A stretch of DNA of 64,000 nucleotides from Cladorrhinum sp. PSN259 (Eukaryota > Ascomycota > Sordariomycetes > Sordariales > Podosporaceae), in the NCBI GenBank assembly GCA_033725935.1, contig MU867100.1, forward strand, positions 124,001 through 188,000, given 5' to 3'. The notes beneath the pieces were generated by a model that made no database searches, had not been told where the DNA came from, and saw only the letters and a program-made list of their open reading frames with translations. Both the position numbers and the translations under genes were made by a program. The first letter of the stretch is position 1. Each line of letters begins with the position of its first letter. Of the stretch, positions 34,744 through 46,113 are shown piece after piece.

Positions 34744-35842
34744 TGCAAACCCGTAAGGTTTGTTACCAAATCGCAAGGTTGGAAGATGGTATGTACATAC
34801 GTGGTGGAATGTATTTTACCTATATACAGGTCGGGGATATCCAGCATGCGTAGAAAGAAGTCAGCAATGCATAAACACAAGCTAAATAGGCGTAGAAAGG
34901 AGTCAGGAAGGCATTAACAGAAACCAAATAGACGCACAAATAAGTGAAATAGACATGGCAAAGTGTGAATGGGGCGTGTACCGCGTTAACAAACGTTTAA
35001 GCACTAGATTGTACTGTACATTTTGCTGCTGCTACGGTACTGCAGGTGAACAACAAATTCACAATCGCCCCTCCCCAACCCCCAACCCATCTTATCATAT
35101 CATATCAGGATTTTGTAGCCATCTAGTGTATATAAATATATATGTATACAATATGGCAGATATACGCTATATCACTGTTCTTTTATATATCATCAAAGTT
35201 GTGATGAGAAAATTTCGTAGTAATGACCAATTTCCGTCGTTTCCCGTTAACGGTCCCAACGTTTCCTTCAGTCTGGAACCAGCACTTTAAAAGAAACCAG
35301 CAAAAAGAGAACTCTCACTAATCGTGCGGAATGTACCTTTGTATCATTCATTGGTATAAGTCTGGTTGATGTCACATTTGAACCACACTCACTCGTCATG
35401 GCTGACCTGGATACCAACCTGCCTACCTGGCTGAACTAGTGTTGGCAACGAGTCAGATGGCATTATTCTATCCTCGTGTTGATGATCCCGCACATTTTCA
35501 TTCCTCTAAAATTCCTGAATTGTATCGCCCTCATCTCCCATTATCGCGAAGAGTAGCTCTACCGAATTAAAACTTGGTAGCAAATACCGTCATATGACCG
35601 CCCAGCTGGGGATAACGGGTGTGATTTATAGTACCAGGGGCTCAATGATAACAAGTTTTTATCTCCCAAGAAAAACTTTCCAACCAAAAACGGCGACTTG
35701 TCACACCCACTTATCCTCACACCGTCTGGTGTCACCTTAACCACCACCCACCAAATGACCTTGACATCAGCCGATGATAGCCACTACCATCATCATCATC
35801 TAATAATCACGGGGTTGAGACCATGGCGCCCCCTTATCTCAA

Positions 35843-38800
35843 TCAGTAGGCACCCTCCCTCTCCTTCCATCCCTCAACCAGCCCATCCATAACAGGCACC
35901 ACATCATACCGCCCCGTAAGTATCGGCACCCCAGAAGAAACTATCAGCTTCAAACCCCCGTCAATCCTCCCGCCAGTCCCAGTAGCCCAGAGTAGAAGTG
36001 ATATCGTGTTATTTCCGTTATAGTCAAGGATGCCCTCAGGCACAGGGAACAGTGACTGTGGCCCAATATGTGGGATGTACCGTCCGAACTCTGCAGTCAA
36101 TATAATCATCAGTATCAGCCAGCCGGTAAGTTCGGTAACCGGATTGGTATGGTGGCTATCTGTTTGTATGACAAGACTGTCTCGGGTCGTCGGGATATTT
36201 ATCTGTTGTGTCCAAGCCATATAAAACAACCTCGGAGATAAAAAAGAAGAAAACGGTGAAAATAGATTATTTTGAAATAAAAACTTACGGAACCCATTAA
36301 CAAACAACAACACCCGATATTCCTTGCCCTCTGCTGGTTGAGTTCCCGAAAACTGAAAAGCCAACGGCACGTCCCATTTATCACTGGGAATGTTCAGCAC
36401 CACCTCGGTCGTCCAAAACGCCACTCCGGGCCATTCGAGCCCGGTAACAAAAGGTGATGGTCCAACATCCTCGAACTGACCCACAGGCGCTCCCGGAAGG
36501 TGATACCCCATCCTCTCAGCAAAGAAGCCTCCCTCATTCAACGGACCTCTTCCCTTGTCAATGTAGCTCTCGCCGCCCAGGTTGCCCGTGAGTTTCCAAT
36601 CAATCTCATTGTCAATGACGTTCTCTTCGGAGTCAGTCATTTCGTAGTACAAAATTCCTCTGGGCGATTTCATGCTGTCGGAACCAACGGACAGATTCTC
36701 TTCCAAACCCATGTTGTCCACCAGCACCGTGAATACATGGGTTGAGCCAGGTTTTAGTGCAGAAAAGGAGAACTGGGCTGTGACCTGGTCGTGACCACCA
36801 TCTCCAGAATAGCCGGCCATGTGGAAGTCGTCAAGCCAGATTGAGCAAGCGGTTGCGGTACCGCCTCGGGCTGAAATATTGAACCCTCTCTCCTGTCCAG
36901 TGGCTGTGAAATAGCCCCTGAAGATTAGGACGCCTGCGTGGAAGCCGTAATCAGACCCGTAGAGTGAGACTGAAGTATTCTGCCGGTAAGGGTAGGTGTT
37001 ATTCGTGATTTTGTAAGCGTTAATCCAGGCGGAGTCGTTATAGTTGGGTTGAATTTCTGGGAAAGAGTTGACATACTTCCAGTCAGCCATATTTAAGTCG
37101 GGAAGCGAGAGAGTGGGCGGTTCATATGGAATAGTTGCCAGCCAGTTTCCGTCGGAGCTGAGCCTATAGGGGGTAAGAACCTTGTTGACAGCTAGTGATG
37201 TGACGTTCTCGGGAACTCCAATGATCTCAATTGTCGTTGTTTCGTTGAAGTCTGCTCGAAGATACAATGTGCCTTGGGTAGTTTCCCAGCCATCGGCGGT
37301 CAGATTATCTTTGATCGCTGCCCCCCTGACTAGATATCCTCCGTTGATAATTAGGTTGGATGAAGCAGAGTTTTCAGCCTTTGTGGTCCAGAACTTGTAT
37401 GCGGAATTGCGGTCTTATTGCTCAGCGGGGCACATAGTCAGCAATGGACGACTCTGGTCGGGAGACTGATATTTTACTTACCAAGAAGTAACACCTCCAA
37501 GCTTCCAAGACGAGCAAATTGTCTATATGACGTGGTCTCCCACTGAACTCGGGCCATGTTTTTGCCAGCAAGCTTATGGATAAGGACTCTTGGGCTCCCA
37601 AGTGCAGTTGCGGAACCAGTATCCGGAGACCCAATAGCAAGCTCATGGATTTCACCCACTTCACCATACACCACGGCTACGGTCCTGTTCTCATACCGTT
37701 GCCAAGTAAAGATCTCGGCAGTGCAGTAAACTAAGGAGTGATATCCGATGGGATAGTCAGTGACGTGAATCTTTGAATCGCGCCTACCCAGCGTGAGTGT
37801 GTTGTCCTCAGGTACCAAGAAGGTTCCATGGCTCGTAGTCAGATTAATGGTATAAGACGACATGCTGGTTGAACGATAGTCGCTGTGCCGAACAATGTAA
37901 AACGATCCAGTGTTGGCGGATGCGACGCGGGTTATGGCAAGATCAGTATTGGAGCTGTAAAGTCCGATAGAGTAGTTGGCATCAGGGGTTGCCCACAGAT
38001 ATCCAGGCGAAACCTTGAAAAAGTTGGCTTCGAGTTTGAGTTCCGAGTACTTCTCGCGGGTAATCGTCCTATCTTCAGCAATGGCAGCGCCATAGTCGTA
38101 AGAAGTATATCCATTAGTTGTCCCCAAGTTTCCCCAATTCGTCCCGCCATAAGTCTAGACATTTTTCAGCAATCTGAGTGTTGTAGACTACTCCCGAAGG
38201 ACTCATACCATATATGTGCTCAGGATTGAGGCAGCAGACGCATAATTGTTCTTGTAGAGGACACGCACATACTCGTGGTTGAACAATTCGGCACATTTTT
38301 CGACTCCGGTGCCTCCCCACCCATCGTAGGAACCGCCCTAATGAGAGCCTGGTCAGAGTTTGGAATGTGTGAATACAATACAAGGCACTTACTTGAAACT
38401 GGTCACGTTAGCTAAAGCTCTCTAAACGCAAACTGAGCCCCTCACTTACCTCTGGGATCGTAAATGGAGTGTTAGGACTCATGTTGAGATGCTTGAAGGC
38501 AAGATCGTCGTAGATCCCATCTGAAGGCCAGTCTGGAATGCTGCAGTCGAGACCCCAAGGGTAAGAATCGTGTCCGTAGATATCGACTGCCCCATCTCCA
38601 CTGCCAGGGAGGTTGTCACCAGCAGGATCTATCAACCAGTAAGTTCACGGGCTGGCAAGTTTGACAAAGAAATTTGACCTACAAGCGTCGTTGCTCATGA
38701 ATGGAACCTTGATACCACCATTTCTTGCTTGGTCCTCCACATACTGCATATATTTGGGATCGGGGAAATTGAACCCTTCTTCCGAGATACTGTACTCATT

Positions 38801-39480
38801 CTCTGGTTGGTAAAGAATGACCGGCCCGCCGTTTGTGATATCGTAGAGTGAGAGGATACTGGCGACGTTGGCTGCGTAGCTGCGTTTTCACGTTAGTTCA
38901 TGCCTCACTTGCCGCCAATCGTCGGGAATAAACTCAACTTGTCTGTTGCAGCCAGATAATCGGCATCTGTTGTTCTTAGGTGCCCTTTAATCCTCTGTAA
39001 CCAGCCAGGAAAACCGCCTCCAGACACTTCGGCATCTGCACATCCCTATTAGCTCTGTGCGACAGTCCTCACAATGACGATACGGGACTTACTGATATAG
39101 GGACCCGGTCTGGCAATCAGCCAAATACCAACATCCGCTGCCACGTCACAAAACTTGCCAATCGAAAAGATACCCTCAGAATGAAACTCTCCAGGTTTTC
39201 CCTCGAGCAGTGCCCAGTTAACGTAAAAGCTAACAGCGCTGAAGCCCATCGCCTTGATCTTTTCGAGGATATCGTTCCAGAGTGTTGGGACAGGAAGGCG
39301 AAACGGATGGAACTCTCCACCAAAAATCATGATCCGTTGGCCATCCAGAATGAGAGAGTGCTTGTCCCATTGAATGTTATGAGAAAGCACTGAACGAGAC
39401 CCATTGCGGTCGGGTTTAAGGGCCGAGGAGAGGCTAGATAATGCCAGGCCGGCAGCAATGACCAGACCGAGGAGCCTCAT
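35843..39480 (-). CDS. secreted beta-galactosidase, glycoside hydrolase family 35
   Basis: Nine coding exons: 39480-39093, 39035-38939, 38879-38683, 38628-38450, 38398-38393, 38337-38209, 38154-37482, 37413-36289 and 36090-35843. They give 1013 residues, the usual size for fungal GH35 enzymes. Residues 1-21 are a signal peptide. The barrel domain carries G-G-E-F-H-P-F-R and A-R-P-G-P-Y-I. The acid/base is E190 in Q-P-E-N-E-Y. The nucleophile is E287 in I-P-E-F-Q-G-G, followed by Y-G-G-T-N-W-G-N-L. The C-terminal beta domains end with G-R-Y-I-P-H-I-G-P-Q and P-E-G-I-L-D-Y-N-G. Many N-x-S/T sites fit secretion. The enzyme releases terminal beta-galactose from oligosaccharides or plant cell-wall galactans. 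Exon 5 is only 6 nt (Phe-Gln). The last intron is 198 nt, the others 54-68 nt. Confidence 0.93.
38393..38398 (-). other. 6-nt microexon in the beta-galactosidase gene
   Basis: TTTCAA lies between CCAG and GTAAGT, flanked by introns 38399-38449 and 38339-38392. It encodes Phe-Gln and restores the invariant P-E-F-Q-G-G around the nucleophile. Without it the frame stays open, but the two residues are lost. Confidence 0.88.
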
Positions 39481-40470
39481 ACTTGATGCGGATGACGTGG
39501 ATTCTGTATGATTCAGTCGAGAGGGAGGAAACGAATGAGAGAAAGGCAGCTATTTCAGCGAACCACTTCTCTCAAATAGAATTCGAAGCGTTGACGCTCC
39601 CTGGCAGGCCTGATACGGAACACTGGTATCCCGGGGATGTGGTATTCCAGACGACGCTCGATACTGACCGCTATTGTCCACGTCACTATGGATGGAAGCG
39701 GAGTCCGGAAAGCAGAGATCAGACTGGGCTGGAAGCCCCTTCCATGAGCTCTAAAAGCCTCACCGAGAACACCGACCCGGAACCGACCCGGAACCGACCC
39801 GGACCTAAGCTTCCTATCAAACCAGATGTGACGGGCTCCTCCCGACATCCTAACTCATCATTTGTAGGCTCCGGAGGGCAACACTGCCTCCTGCCTGACA
39901 AAGCCCAGACATACCGTGTTTTGTTGCTATCGTATCTCGGGTTTTTGCAGACAGGTTATGGTTACATCTGCATGAGTACTACCAAACAAAAGGTTAGATA
40001 CATACATGGAGACAGGTTTACCTTATGCGCTGAATCGGTGAGAAATGATTGCCCAGATATTGTTGACCACCCACGGGAGCAATGCAAAAGGGATGGCCAC
40101 TCTACCCGAAACCAAAACATACAGTTGGCTTCCTAACATGGGTCAGACAGCTTTAGAAGCTGTATCTCCATCCAGAGATGGCCTGATGTCGCTTCCAAGC
40201 GGTGTCTGCAGTTGGGCAGAACCGTTGCCGCCCTGTAGTCCATGCCAATCACACCTATGTTCGATAGTTCCGCCAGAAAACCGAGTAGATTAGCTTAAGG
40301 GATATTCAATATTAGCAGAATATAGTGGACGCCCGTGGATAAGTAAACGCCGTTTAACAAGGTAAAATTCTTCCCACTTCGGCGGTCCCTCCCCGAGCGC
40401 TTAGGCTATCTACAATGCTAGAGTACACAAAAAAAGGGGATTGGCGGTGGTGGTAAAAATGGCAGCATGC
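39481..40470. other. beta-galactosidase promoter region
   Basis: About 1 kb between the galactosidase start and the stop of ATP synthase subunit d. It holds an 11-bp direct repeat (CCGACCCGGAA, three copies, 39774-39806), but no further gene. A plus-strand frame through it has only a TTG start and repeated Arg-Pro composition caused by that repeat. Confidence 0.6.
39774..39806. repeat. three tandem 11-bp CCGACCCGGAA units
   Basis: Three head-to-tail copies, the last ending GGACC, about 300 bp upstream of the beta-galactosidase start. Confidence 0.9.
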
Positions 40471-41201
40471 TTATAGCACGGAAAGATCGCCAAACTTCTC
40501 CTGTTTGGGTTGTTAGTATCGCACCTCCAACACTTCCAGCACTTCCAGCAGCAACAAAACGCACCTTGTATCCCGGCACGGACCAGCGGCCCTTGGAAAC
40601 GAGCTTGGAGGTCTTCTCGTCAATAGAAGGCTCGGCTGCGGCGACCTCGTCGACGGTGAGGTCCTCGAAGGGGCGAGCGGACTCGATGTTGAGGAGGGTC
40701 TTTTCCAAATCCTTGAGCTCAAGATCAACCTTCTCCTTGGTGGCCTCGGCGTTCTTGATGGCCTCAACCTCGAAAACCTCGATGGCCTTGAGCTGGCGGC
40801 TCAAGTCATAGGCGGCGGGCTTGAAGGCAGCGAAACGCTTCTCGATCTCGTCGACGACGGCCTGGTTCTTGAGGACGGAGCGGTAGTGGGCAAAGTCGAC
40901 AGTAGTTGGGAGCTCAGAGAGCTGCTGGACCTTGCGGCGGACGTCGTCATTGCGCTTCTTGAAAGCCTGGAGACCGGCGACGGTCTGACCGCGGAGGCCG
41001 AGGGACGTGGTGATCTTGGCCCAATCGACCTTGAGAGCTGCGCTTCGGGGCTTTGCGAAAACAAGACAAAATTAGCTCAGCTCTCTGATTCTCCCAAGCT
41101 CTAGGAATGGCCAAAACATCGCCGGCATATCCAAATGCCCCAAAGAAAAAGCTTCCTTCCAATCGAAAACCTAATTGGTGCGAGACACTTACTGCGGCCA
41201 T
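40471..41201 (-). CDS. atp7: mitochondrial F1Fo ATP synthase subunit d
   Basis: Three exons, 41201-41193, 41050-40565 and 40500-40471, give 174 residues, matching the family length. The first exon is 9 nt (Met-Ala-Ala). The join reads M-A-A-P-R-S-A-A-L-K-V-D-W-A-K-I. The last exon is 30 nt and gives P-G-Y-K-E-K-F-G-D-L-S-V-L, the characteristic end of subunit d. Introns are 142 and 64 nt; the second has an ACTAAC branch site. The protein is mostly amphipathic helix and forms part of the peripheral stalk that holds F1 against rotation in the inner membrane. It carries no long cleavable presequence, as in yeast Atp7. It stands first in a row of three minus-strand growth genes. Confidence 0.95.
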
Positions 41202-41711
41202 TTTTGCGGTGGGTTCTGAGGTGGTCACGGAGGAGAGTGTTGGAGTCGCTGTCGTTGCTTTGAGTTTGCCGAATCCAAGCAACTCTGCCGGGCCCCGGAG
41301 TTCTTGTCACGTGACTGCCTGCCCCACGGAATGAGACGGGTAGGTACTAATTTTCTGGCTGCGACTATGCAGAGCAGAAGCCTCATTTGAGCCAAGTTTG
41401 CTATTATACAATTTCTGCAGAGATGTGCAAGTGTCTGGAGGTGGCTAATTGAGCATCTCCTTGACCAGAGGCATGTGGTGTGGGTGTTCTGGTGGTGTCA
41501 AAGCTCCCGTCCTTGGAAGCTATGGGCACATATTCTGCATCATCAGCAGGGGAAATTCCAGGACTAGCCCAAATAGTCACTTATAACCACGATCTTGTCT
41601 GCAAATGTTTTTTTTAGGCAGGCAGGAAGATACCAGCACCTATACCAAGTGTCTGATATTCGGCTGTGCAAAGCTAACTCATTTTAAAAGGCAACAATCC
41701 AACTCCCAGTT
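41202..41711. other. ATP7 upstream region
   Basis: About 510 bp containing the ATP synthase subunit d promoter and the 3' end of the NAC-alpha gene. No additional gene or clear motif. Confidence 0.6.
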
Positions 41712-42495
41712 CTAGACACTCAATGCCATGATTGAGTTGACTATGTCGTTGTCGTTCTCTTTGAGAGCCTTGATGGCCTTCTTCCGGGAAACATTGGCCT
41801 GGGTCATGACAAGCTCAATGTCCTTGTCTTCGATACCCTCGGTATCCTCCTCCTCGCCGTCATCCTCCTCCTCCTCCTCAGCAGGCTTGGCGTGGGAGTG
41901 GCCGGCGTGGTCGTGGTCGTGGTCGTGACCGGCATGGTCGTGGCCAGCAGCCTGGCTGGCAAGCTGCTGAGCGGCAGCGGCCTGAGCGCTGGCGTTAAGG
42001 TCCTCAATCTTGGCCTCCCCGAAGACGCTGTGTCATGTCAGGATTTGACTCTCGGATGTTTCCTTGCCGCTTTAGACTTACATGTAGGTGTTGCTGTTGG
42101 GGGACTTGTAAACCTCGGGGTTGTTAATCACGAAGAGGATCTATTCGTCCCGGTTAGCCAGTTTTGCCTCATTACCCCACTTCTCAACATCACAGCTCAA
42201 AGTTGCACCAAAAAAATGGATGAAATCTGGCAGCTGCATTGCTCCTCCTTTTTGCGAGACTCACGTTCTTGGGGCGGCGGAGGGTGACGCGGGTGATTCC
42301 GGGCACACGGGTGAGGTGCAGCTTCTCGATGGCCTTGCGAGCCTTCTTCTCGTTGCGGGAGTGGACCATGGTGGTCGAGCCGGCGGGGAGGCTGGCATCG
42401 CCGGCCTCGACATCGGAGTCGTCGCTGGAGTCATCATCGACCTCGACGTTCTTAACCTCCTCCTCAGGGAGTTCTTCAACGCGGGGATCGGCCAT
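41712..42495 (-). CDS. egd2: nascent polypeptide-associated complex subunit alpha
   Basis: Three exons, 42495-42265, 42140-42082 and 42027-41712, give 201 residues. The NAC domain covers about 44-106: N-E-K-K-A-R-K-A-I, then L-R-R-P-K-N-I-L-F-V-I-N-N-P-E-V-Y and T-Y-I-V-F-G-E-A-K-I-E-D-L. The UBA domain covers about 160-199, ending N-D-I-V-N-S-I-M-A-L. The alpha subunit pairs with beta (Egd1) at the ribosome exit tunnel and shields nascent chains from wrong targeting by SRP. The linker carries eight His in 17 residues (126-142), alternating with Asp, before an acidic stretch. Introns are 124 and 54 nt, with a GGCTAACC branch in the first. The start is A-T-G-G-C-C, with an acidic N terminus typical of the family. 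Confidence 0.95.
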
Positions 42496-43488
42496 TCTGG
42501 AAGCTAGGGGGTTGAGTCTGTCAGCTCCCGCCTGGCCGCACGCACAAACGCTAAGCCCACCACCAGAGCTCTGCTGTTGCAGACTGCAAAATCACAGTGC
42601 TTCCCCATAGCTAGCTTCAATCCAGAAAAGAAAAATCAGCCATGAATGGCTTCTCAAGACATAACTCACATTGATATGGAAATTGCCGCTAAGACCTGGT
42701 ATGCGGGGGTAGAGGAAGTGGCACGTCGTGGTGGGAAGAAAAAGTTCGGGGCAATTTTCATAGGGCTTGGAGCAACTGCAGAGTGCAATATGACGCTAGT
42801 CTAAATCGGGTAAACTCGATTATCACCAGGTCCCAGTTTGTCAACGCGGACTGCGAACGCTCAGCTCTCAAACCACATTGTCACTAATGAAATCATTACA
42901 ATACTAATGTCAAAATCGGAGATGACTGCAAATCATGGGAGATCTAAACCGAGGGCAAAATAAACATGCCGTTTTCCGTATATTCAAGTCATGTTGTTGA
43001 AATAAGAGCATCTTTCAAGATATATGTTGTTTGTTAGTCTGGGTTAGTCAGGGATATCCTGTACTTTCTGTTCAGACTTCAGAGAAGCTTCTTATAATTG
43101 CATTTGGAGTAAGAGCCACCTGTACATGAGGTCACGCTAGAAGCCCCGAGTTTGAAGAACAGTTTGTATCGTCATATTCTCTGGCTAGCCTTTCTATCAC
43201 GCAGAAGCACAGGCACACATGTAATCACCAGTCTGGCGAGCCCAAATTTGTGGCACCGTACAATCGCCCTAGGAATTGTTTTGGTAGTCATTTTGGCTGA
43301 ATTGCAATCCATATGACGCCAGTCACCGTGTTGAAGTGACATAAGAGGCCTTCCGAAATCGACGCAGATAAGAAACCCAGCAACCCTAATGCTGAATCAG
43401 ATTCGTGCAGACCGTCCCAGAATACCATCTCCTCCCCCAGAAGAACCATGCCGAACCAATCGCTCCCCCTCTAATTCATCGTAAACGT
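42496..43488. other. NAC-alpha upstream region
   Basis: About 1 kb holding the NAC-alpha promoter and the L14 3' end. It looks AT-richer than the genes on either side. No gene supported. Confidence 0.6.
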
Positions 43489-44042
43489 TTATGCCGAAGC
43501 CTTGATCTTGGCGAGAGCCTTGCGCTCCTCGAACCGTCTCTGCTTCTTCAACCGCATGACCTTGAAGCGGTCAAAGTCGGTAAGCGCCTGGCGCTTCTCT
43601 TGCTTCTCTTGCTTCTTGGCCCAGTTGGTCTCAGCCCACTTGGCATCGACGCCAGCAGCCTCCCAGAACTTCTTGACGGCACCCGTCCGCGCGCCGCGGG
43701 GGAGCTTGTCGATGACGATAGGGGTGAGGAGAGTCTTGGAGAGCTGAATGGGGCCGCGGGCAGTGGCGAGCTTGGCGTCGGTGGAGGGGCCGTCGACCAA
43801 AGCCTATATATCCAATGTTTTAGCACGCCCATTCCCTATGTTATTCATGTTTTTGTGTATCTCATCGCCTTGCTCGCGGTCTCGGCGGTCGAGGGTTGGT
43901 AGAATCTTGTGGATGGGTTCAAACATACGCGCTTGTGGTCGATAATCTCGACGATGGTAGCAAGGCTGCCGCTCTCAAGCTTGAGAACGCGGCCAACCTC
44001 CACGCGGCGCCACGAGGTCGCTCCGATGTTGATGTCCGCCAT
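43489..44042 (-). CDS. rpl14: 60S ribosomal protein L14 (eL14)
   Basis: Two exons, 44042-43929 and 43803-43489, give 142 residues. The 125-nt intron starts GTATGT and ends ATATAG. The N-terminal part reads W-R-R-V-E-V-G-R-V, then G-S-L-A-T-I-V-E-I-I-D-H-K-R-A-L-V-D-G, the KOW/SH3-like fold of eL14. It is followed by P-I-V-I-D-K-L-P-R-G-A-R. The C-terminal third is Lys/Arg-rich helix (K-K-Q-E-K-Q-E-K-R, then K-K-Q-R-R-F-E-E-R-K). It is a structural component of the large ribosomal subunit. The start ATG at 44042 gives the usual short N terminus; longer in-frame sequence upstream is not needed. Confidence 0.95.
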
Positions 44043-46113
44043 TTTGGTCGACTTCTGAATGTTGGCGGCGATGTTAGTGATGACGATCCAACAAGGTGCT
44101 TGCGACGTCGGAGTTGTGGAATTCGTGAAAACAATAGGAAAAGTGTTTCGTTCGTCTGGAATTACAAGTGGGCAGGGAGGAGGGCTTGCGCATACCTTTG
44201 ATTGCTGATCCGGGGCCGTCAAAGAATCCAAGTCGCTACCATGCACCGATATCCAGACCAATTTTTGTGTGCGTGTTGGTAATTGGCAGGGCTCAATGAA
44301 AATTTACGGAATGGAATGGTGCCGGTTCCGACCCACCAATTTTGGGCGCTTCAGCCACAAGGTGGGGTAATCACCTTGCTGGTTGCGTGGCTTGTGCTGC
44401 TTGCTGGGAACCATTTCGGGCCCATTTCCTTCTCACCTCATCATTCACCTTGAGCTTGCGTTTCTTATTACAATGCTGAATCTCTCAGCAGCACGGCCCA
44501 ACCTGTGAGTTTGTTTTTCCGTACTTTATTGCTCACATAAGTATCTGGATCTGCGTTGCTCTCCCAACTCTACTCTTTCACTCATCCAGGAGCGTCGACT
44601 TCCCTAAGAATTCCTCATGATTGCCGCAGCCACACATTCTCTCTAATTCAGATCGTGCAATGATGTTCCCCGAGGACTCCTCATCTTCGATTATCCGATC
44701 AATTCCTTACCGCTGACAGCCATACGGTCCAACTGACTACCGAATCTCTTGTATAATGCCAAGATGTCTTTTCTCACTATTCGTCGGTGCCGATCAGTCA
44801 ATCATATGGATTCGTTTCTGTGGTCACTCCGGCCTTGGCGACTGCGGAACCTGAGCATCTTGGGATTCCGTTCTCTGTTGCCACCAGTATGCTTCGGCCG
44901 TTCTCAAGTTATATCCGCAGCTACCTGGACTCATGAATGGCTGGCTTGCAGAACGAGGCGCGTAGTTCGGCCATCGATTGACCGAATTATAGTTGTTCGG
45001 GGGCATGGTATAATTGTCAGCACACCCAACACATCCATGTACCAGGGAATCAGCAAACCACCACACACACCTGCCAACTTTAAGGTGCACTCTCTACGGT
45101 CTGAGTGGCTCCATTAATGCCTCAGCACACGTGGGCATACATGACTCTCTGATAAGCAGCGGAGAATGCAAGAACAAATGAACGTGGCTGTGACGATTGG
45201 ACGGGGTTTGAGATCCTCAACATATCACGAGGTGGCAGGCGGATATGGGGTCTGTCTCCTCACGGAAGGCCAAAGCTTATTTCTGATTGCCGCCCGCCTC
45301 GACTTCTTGGCTTCCAAAAAGCCAAATCCTCATCCTGCACCTCCTAGTGGCGCATATCATATCAATCAACAGGCCCGGGATTCCCTATGACAATCTATCT
45401 CCATCGGTTATTCTCCGTTGTACGCTTTTCGGCCTCCTCCCTTTCTGATCCAAGCCAAGTCTCCGCCAAGCCCACAAAGTTCCCCGCCTTCGTCTTTGTT
45501 GTCTCTCACTGTCTCTCCCTGAACGACAACCACAGGAGTCATTGCCGGTACAAAAGTCCCGTCATAAAGGTGACCCATTTCTATTGACCTCGAACAATTC
45601 CCACTTTCAAATTGTCAAAGTCCCTCCAACACTGGGCCCACAGAGATCCTGCAGCCGTTGCGGAAGTGATCCACTCATCTTCGCATCCTAGACCTTGAAT
45701 CTTTTTCACAGAGGGTTTGTGAAGATCTGGAACCGGTCTTCTGAAGGGAGCACGACTTGTCTAAAGCTGCAGCTGGAAGCAAATCGGATTATCGGGGACT
45801 TGGCACAGGGCAACTGGTGCTGAACTCCGACCACCAGGCTGCGGCATTCGACACAGAAACCAGGCTACGAGCACCATTCACTCTTTGTTAGTCTCTAGCT
45901 CGGTGTGTGTTGTTTAGTCGAGGTCCACTTGGCTCTTGTCATCACATCACAGGTGGAGTAGTCCCTTCTCAAACAATCAACCATCTTGCGGGGGGACCAC
46001 GCTTACCCCCACACTCTCAAAGAGAAAACACCCATCCCCCTTGGTTCCCAACTTTCAGACCAGACAACCCGAATAGATATCCTCAGTCCGGCGGAAGAAA
46101 CACAAGCAAAAAC
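44043..46113. other. intergenic region between divergent L14 and LYC1-type genes
   Basis: About 2 kb with both promoters. One minus-strand frame of 60 codons (45006-44824) has a good ACCATG context and protein-like composition and is listed separately. The last 300 bp looks like a leader of the acetyltransferase gene, with CT- and CA-rich sequence. Confidence 0.55.
44824..45006 (-). CDS. possible small protein, 60 residues
   Basis: ATG at 45006 in ACCATG context opens 60 codons ending at TGA. The product is rich in Asn, Pro, Ser, Gln and Trp (M-P-P-N-N-Y-N-S-V-N-R-W-P-N-Y-A-P-R), with an A-Y-W-W-Q-Q segment. The composition is more protein-like than that of neighbouring chance frames. No family recognised and no splice partner found; it may be an exon of a larger gene or a chance frame. 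Confidence 0.25.
   Translation of the reverse strand: MPPNNYNSVNRWPNYAPRSASQPFMSPGSCGYNLRTAEAYWWQQRTESQDAQVPQSPRPE

Larger units (their letters stand above)
32204..35842. other. 3.6 kb intergenic region between convergent genes
   Basis: No supported gene. Simple repeats are frequent: (CA)n at 33198-33215 and 34416-34440, A runs at 33973-33993 and 34723-34743, and several T-rich stretches. The segment 35090-35220 is AT-rich with TATATAAATATATATG. The region is the shared 3' side of the His/Ser-rich gene and the beta-galactosidase gene. Confidence 0.55.

Noticed and set aside
39483..40136. 217-codon plus-strand frame in the galactosidase promoter
   Set aside because: Starts at TTG, and its Arg-Pro repeats come from the 11-bp DNA repeat.
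43804..43928. L14 intron as a snoRNA host
   Set aside because: A weak box-C-like CGATGAG is present but there is no box D (CTGA) at the right place. The first introns of ATP7 and NAC-alpha were checked with the same outcome.
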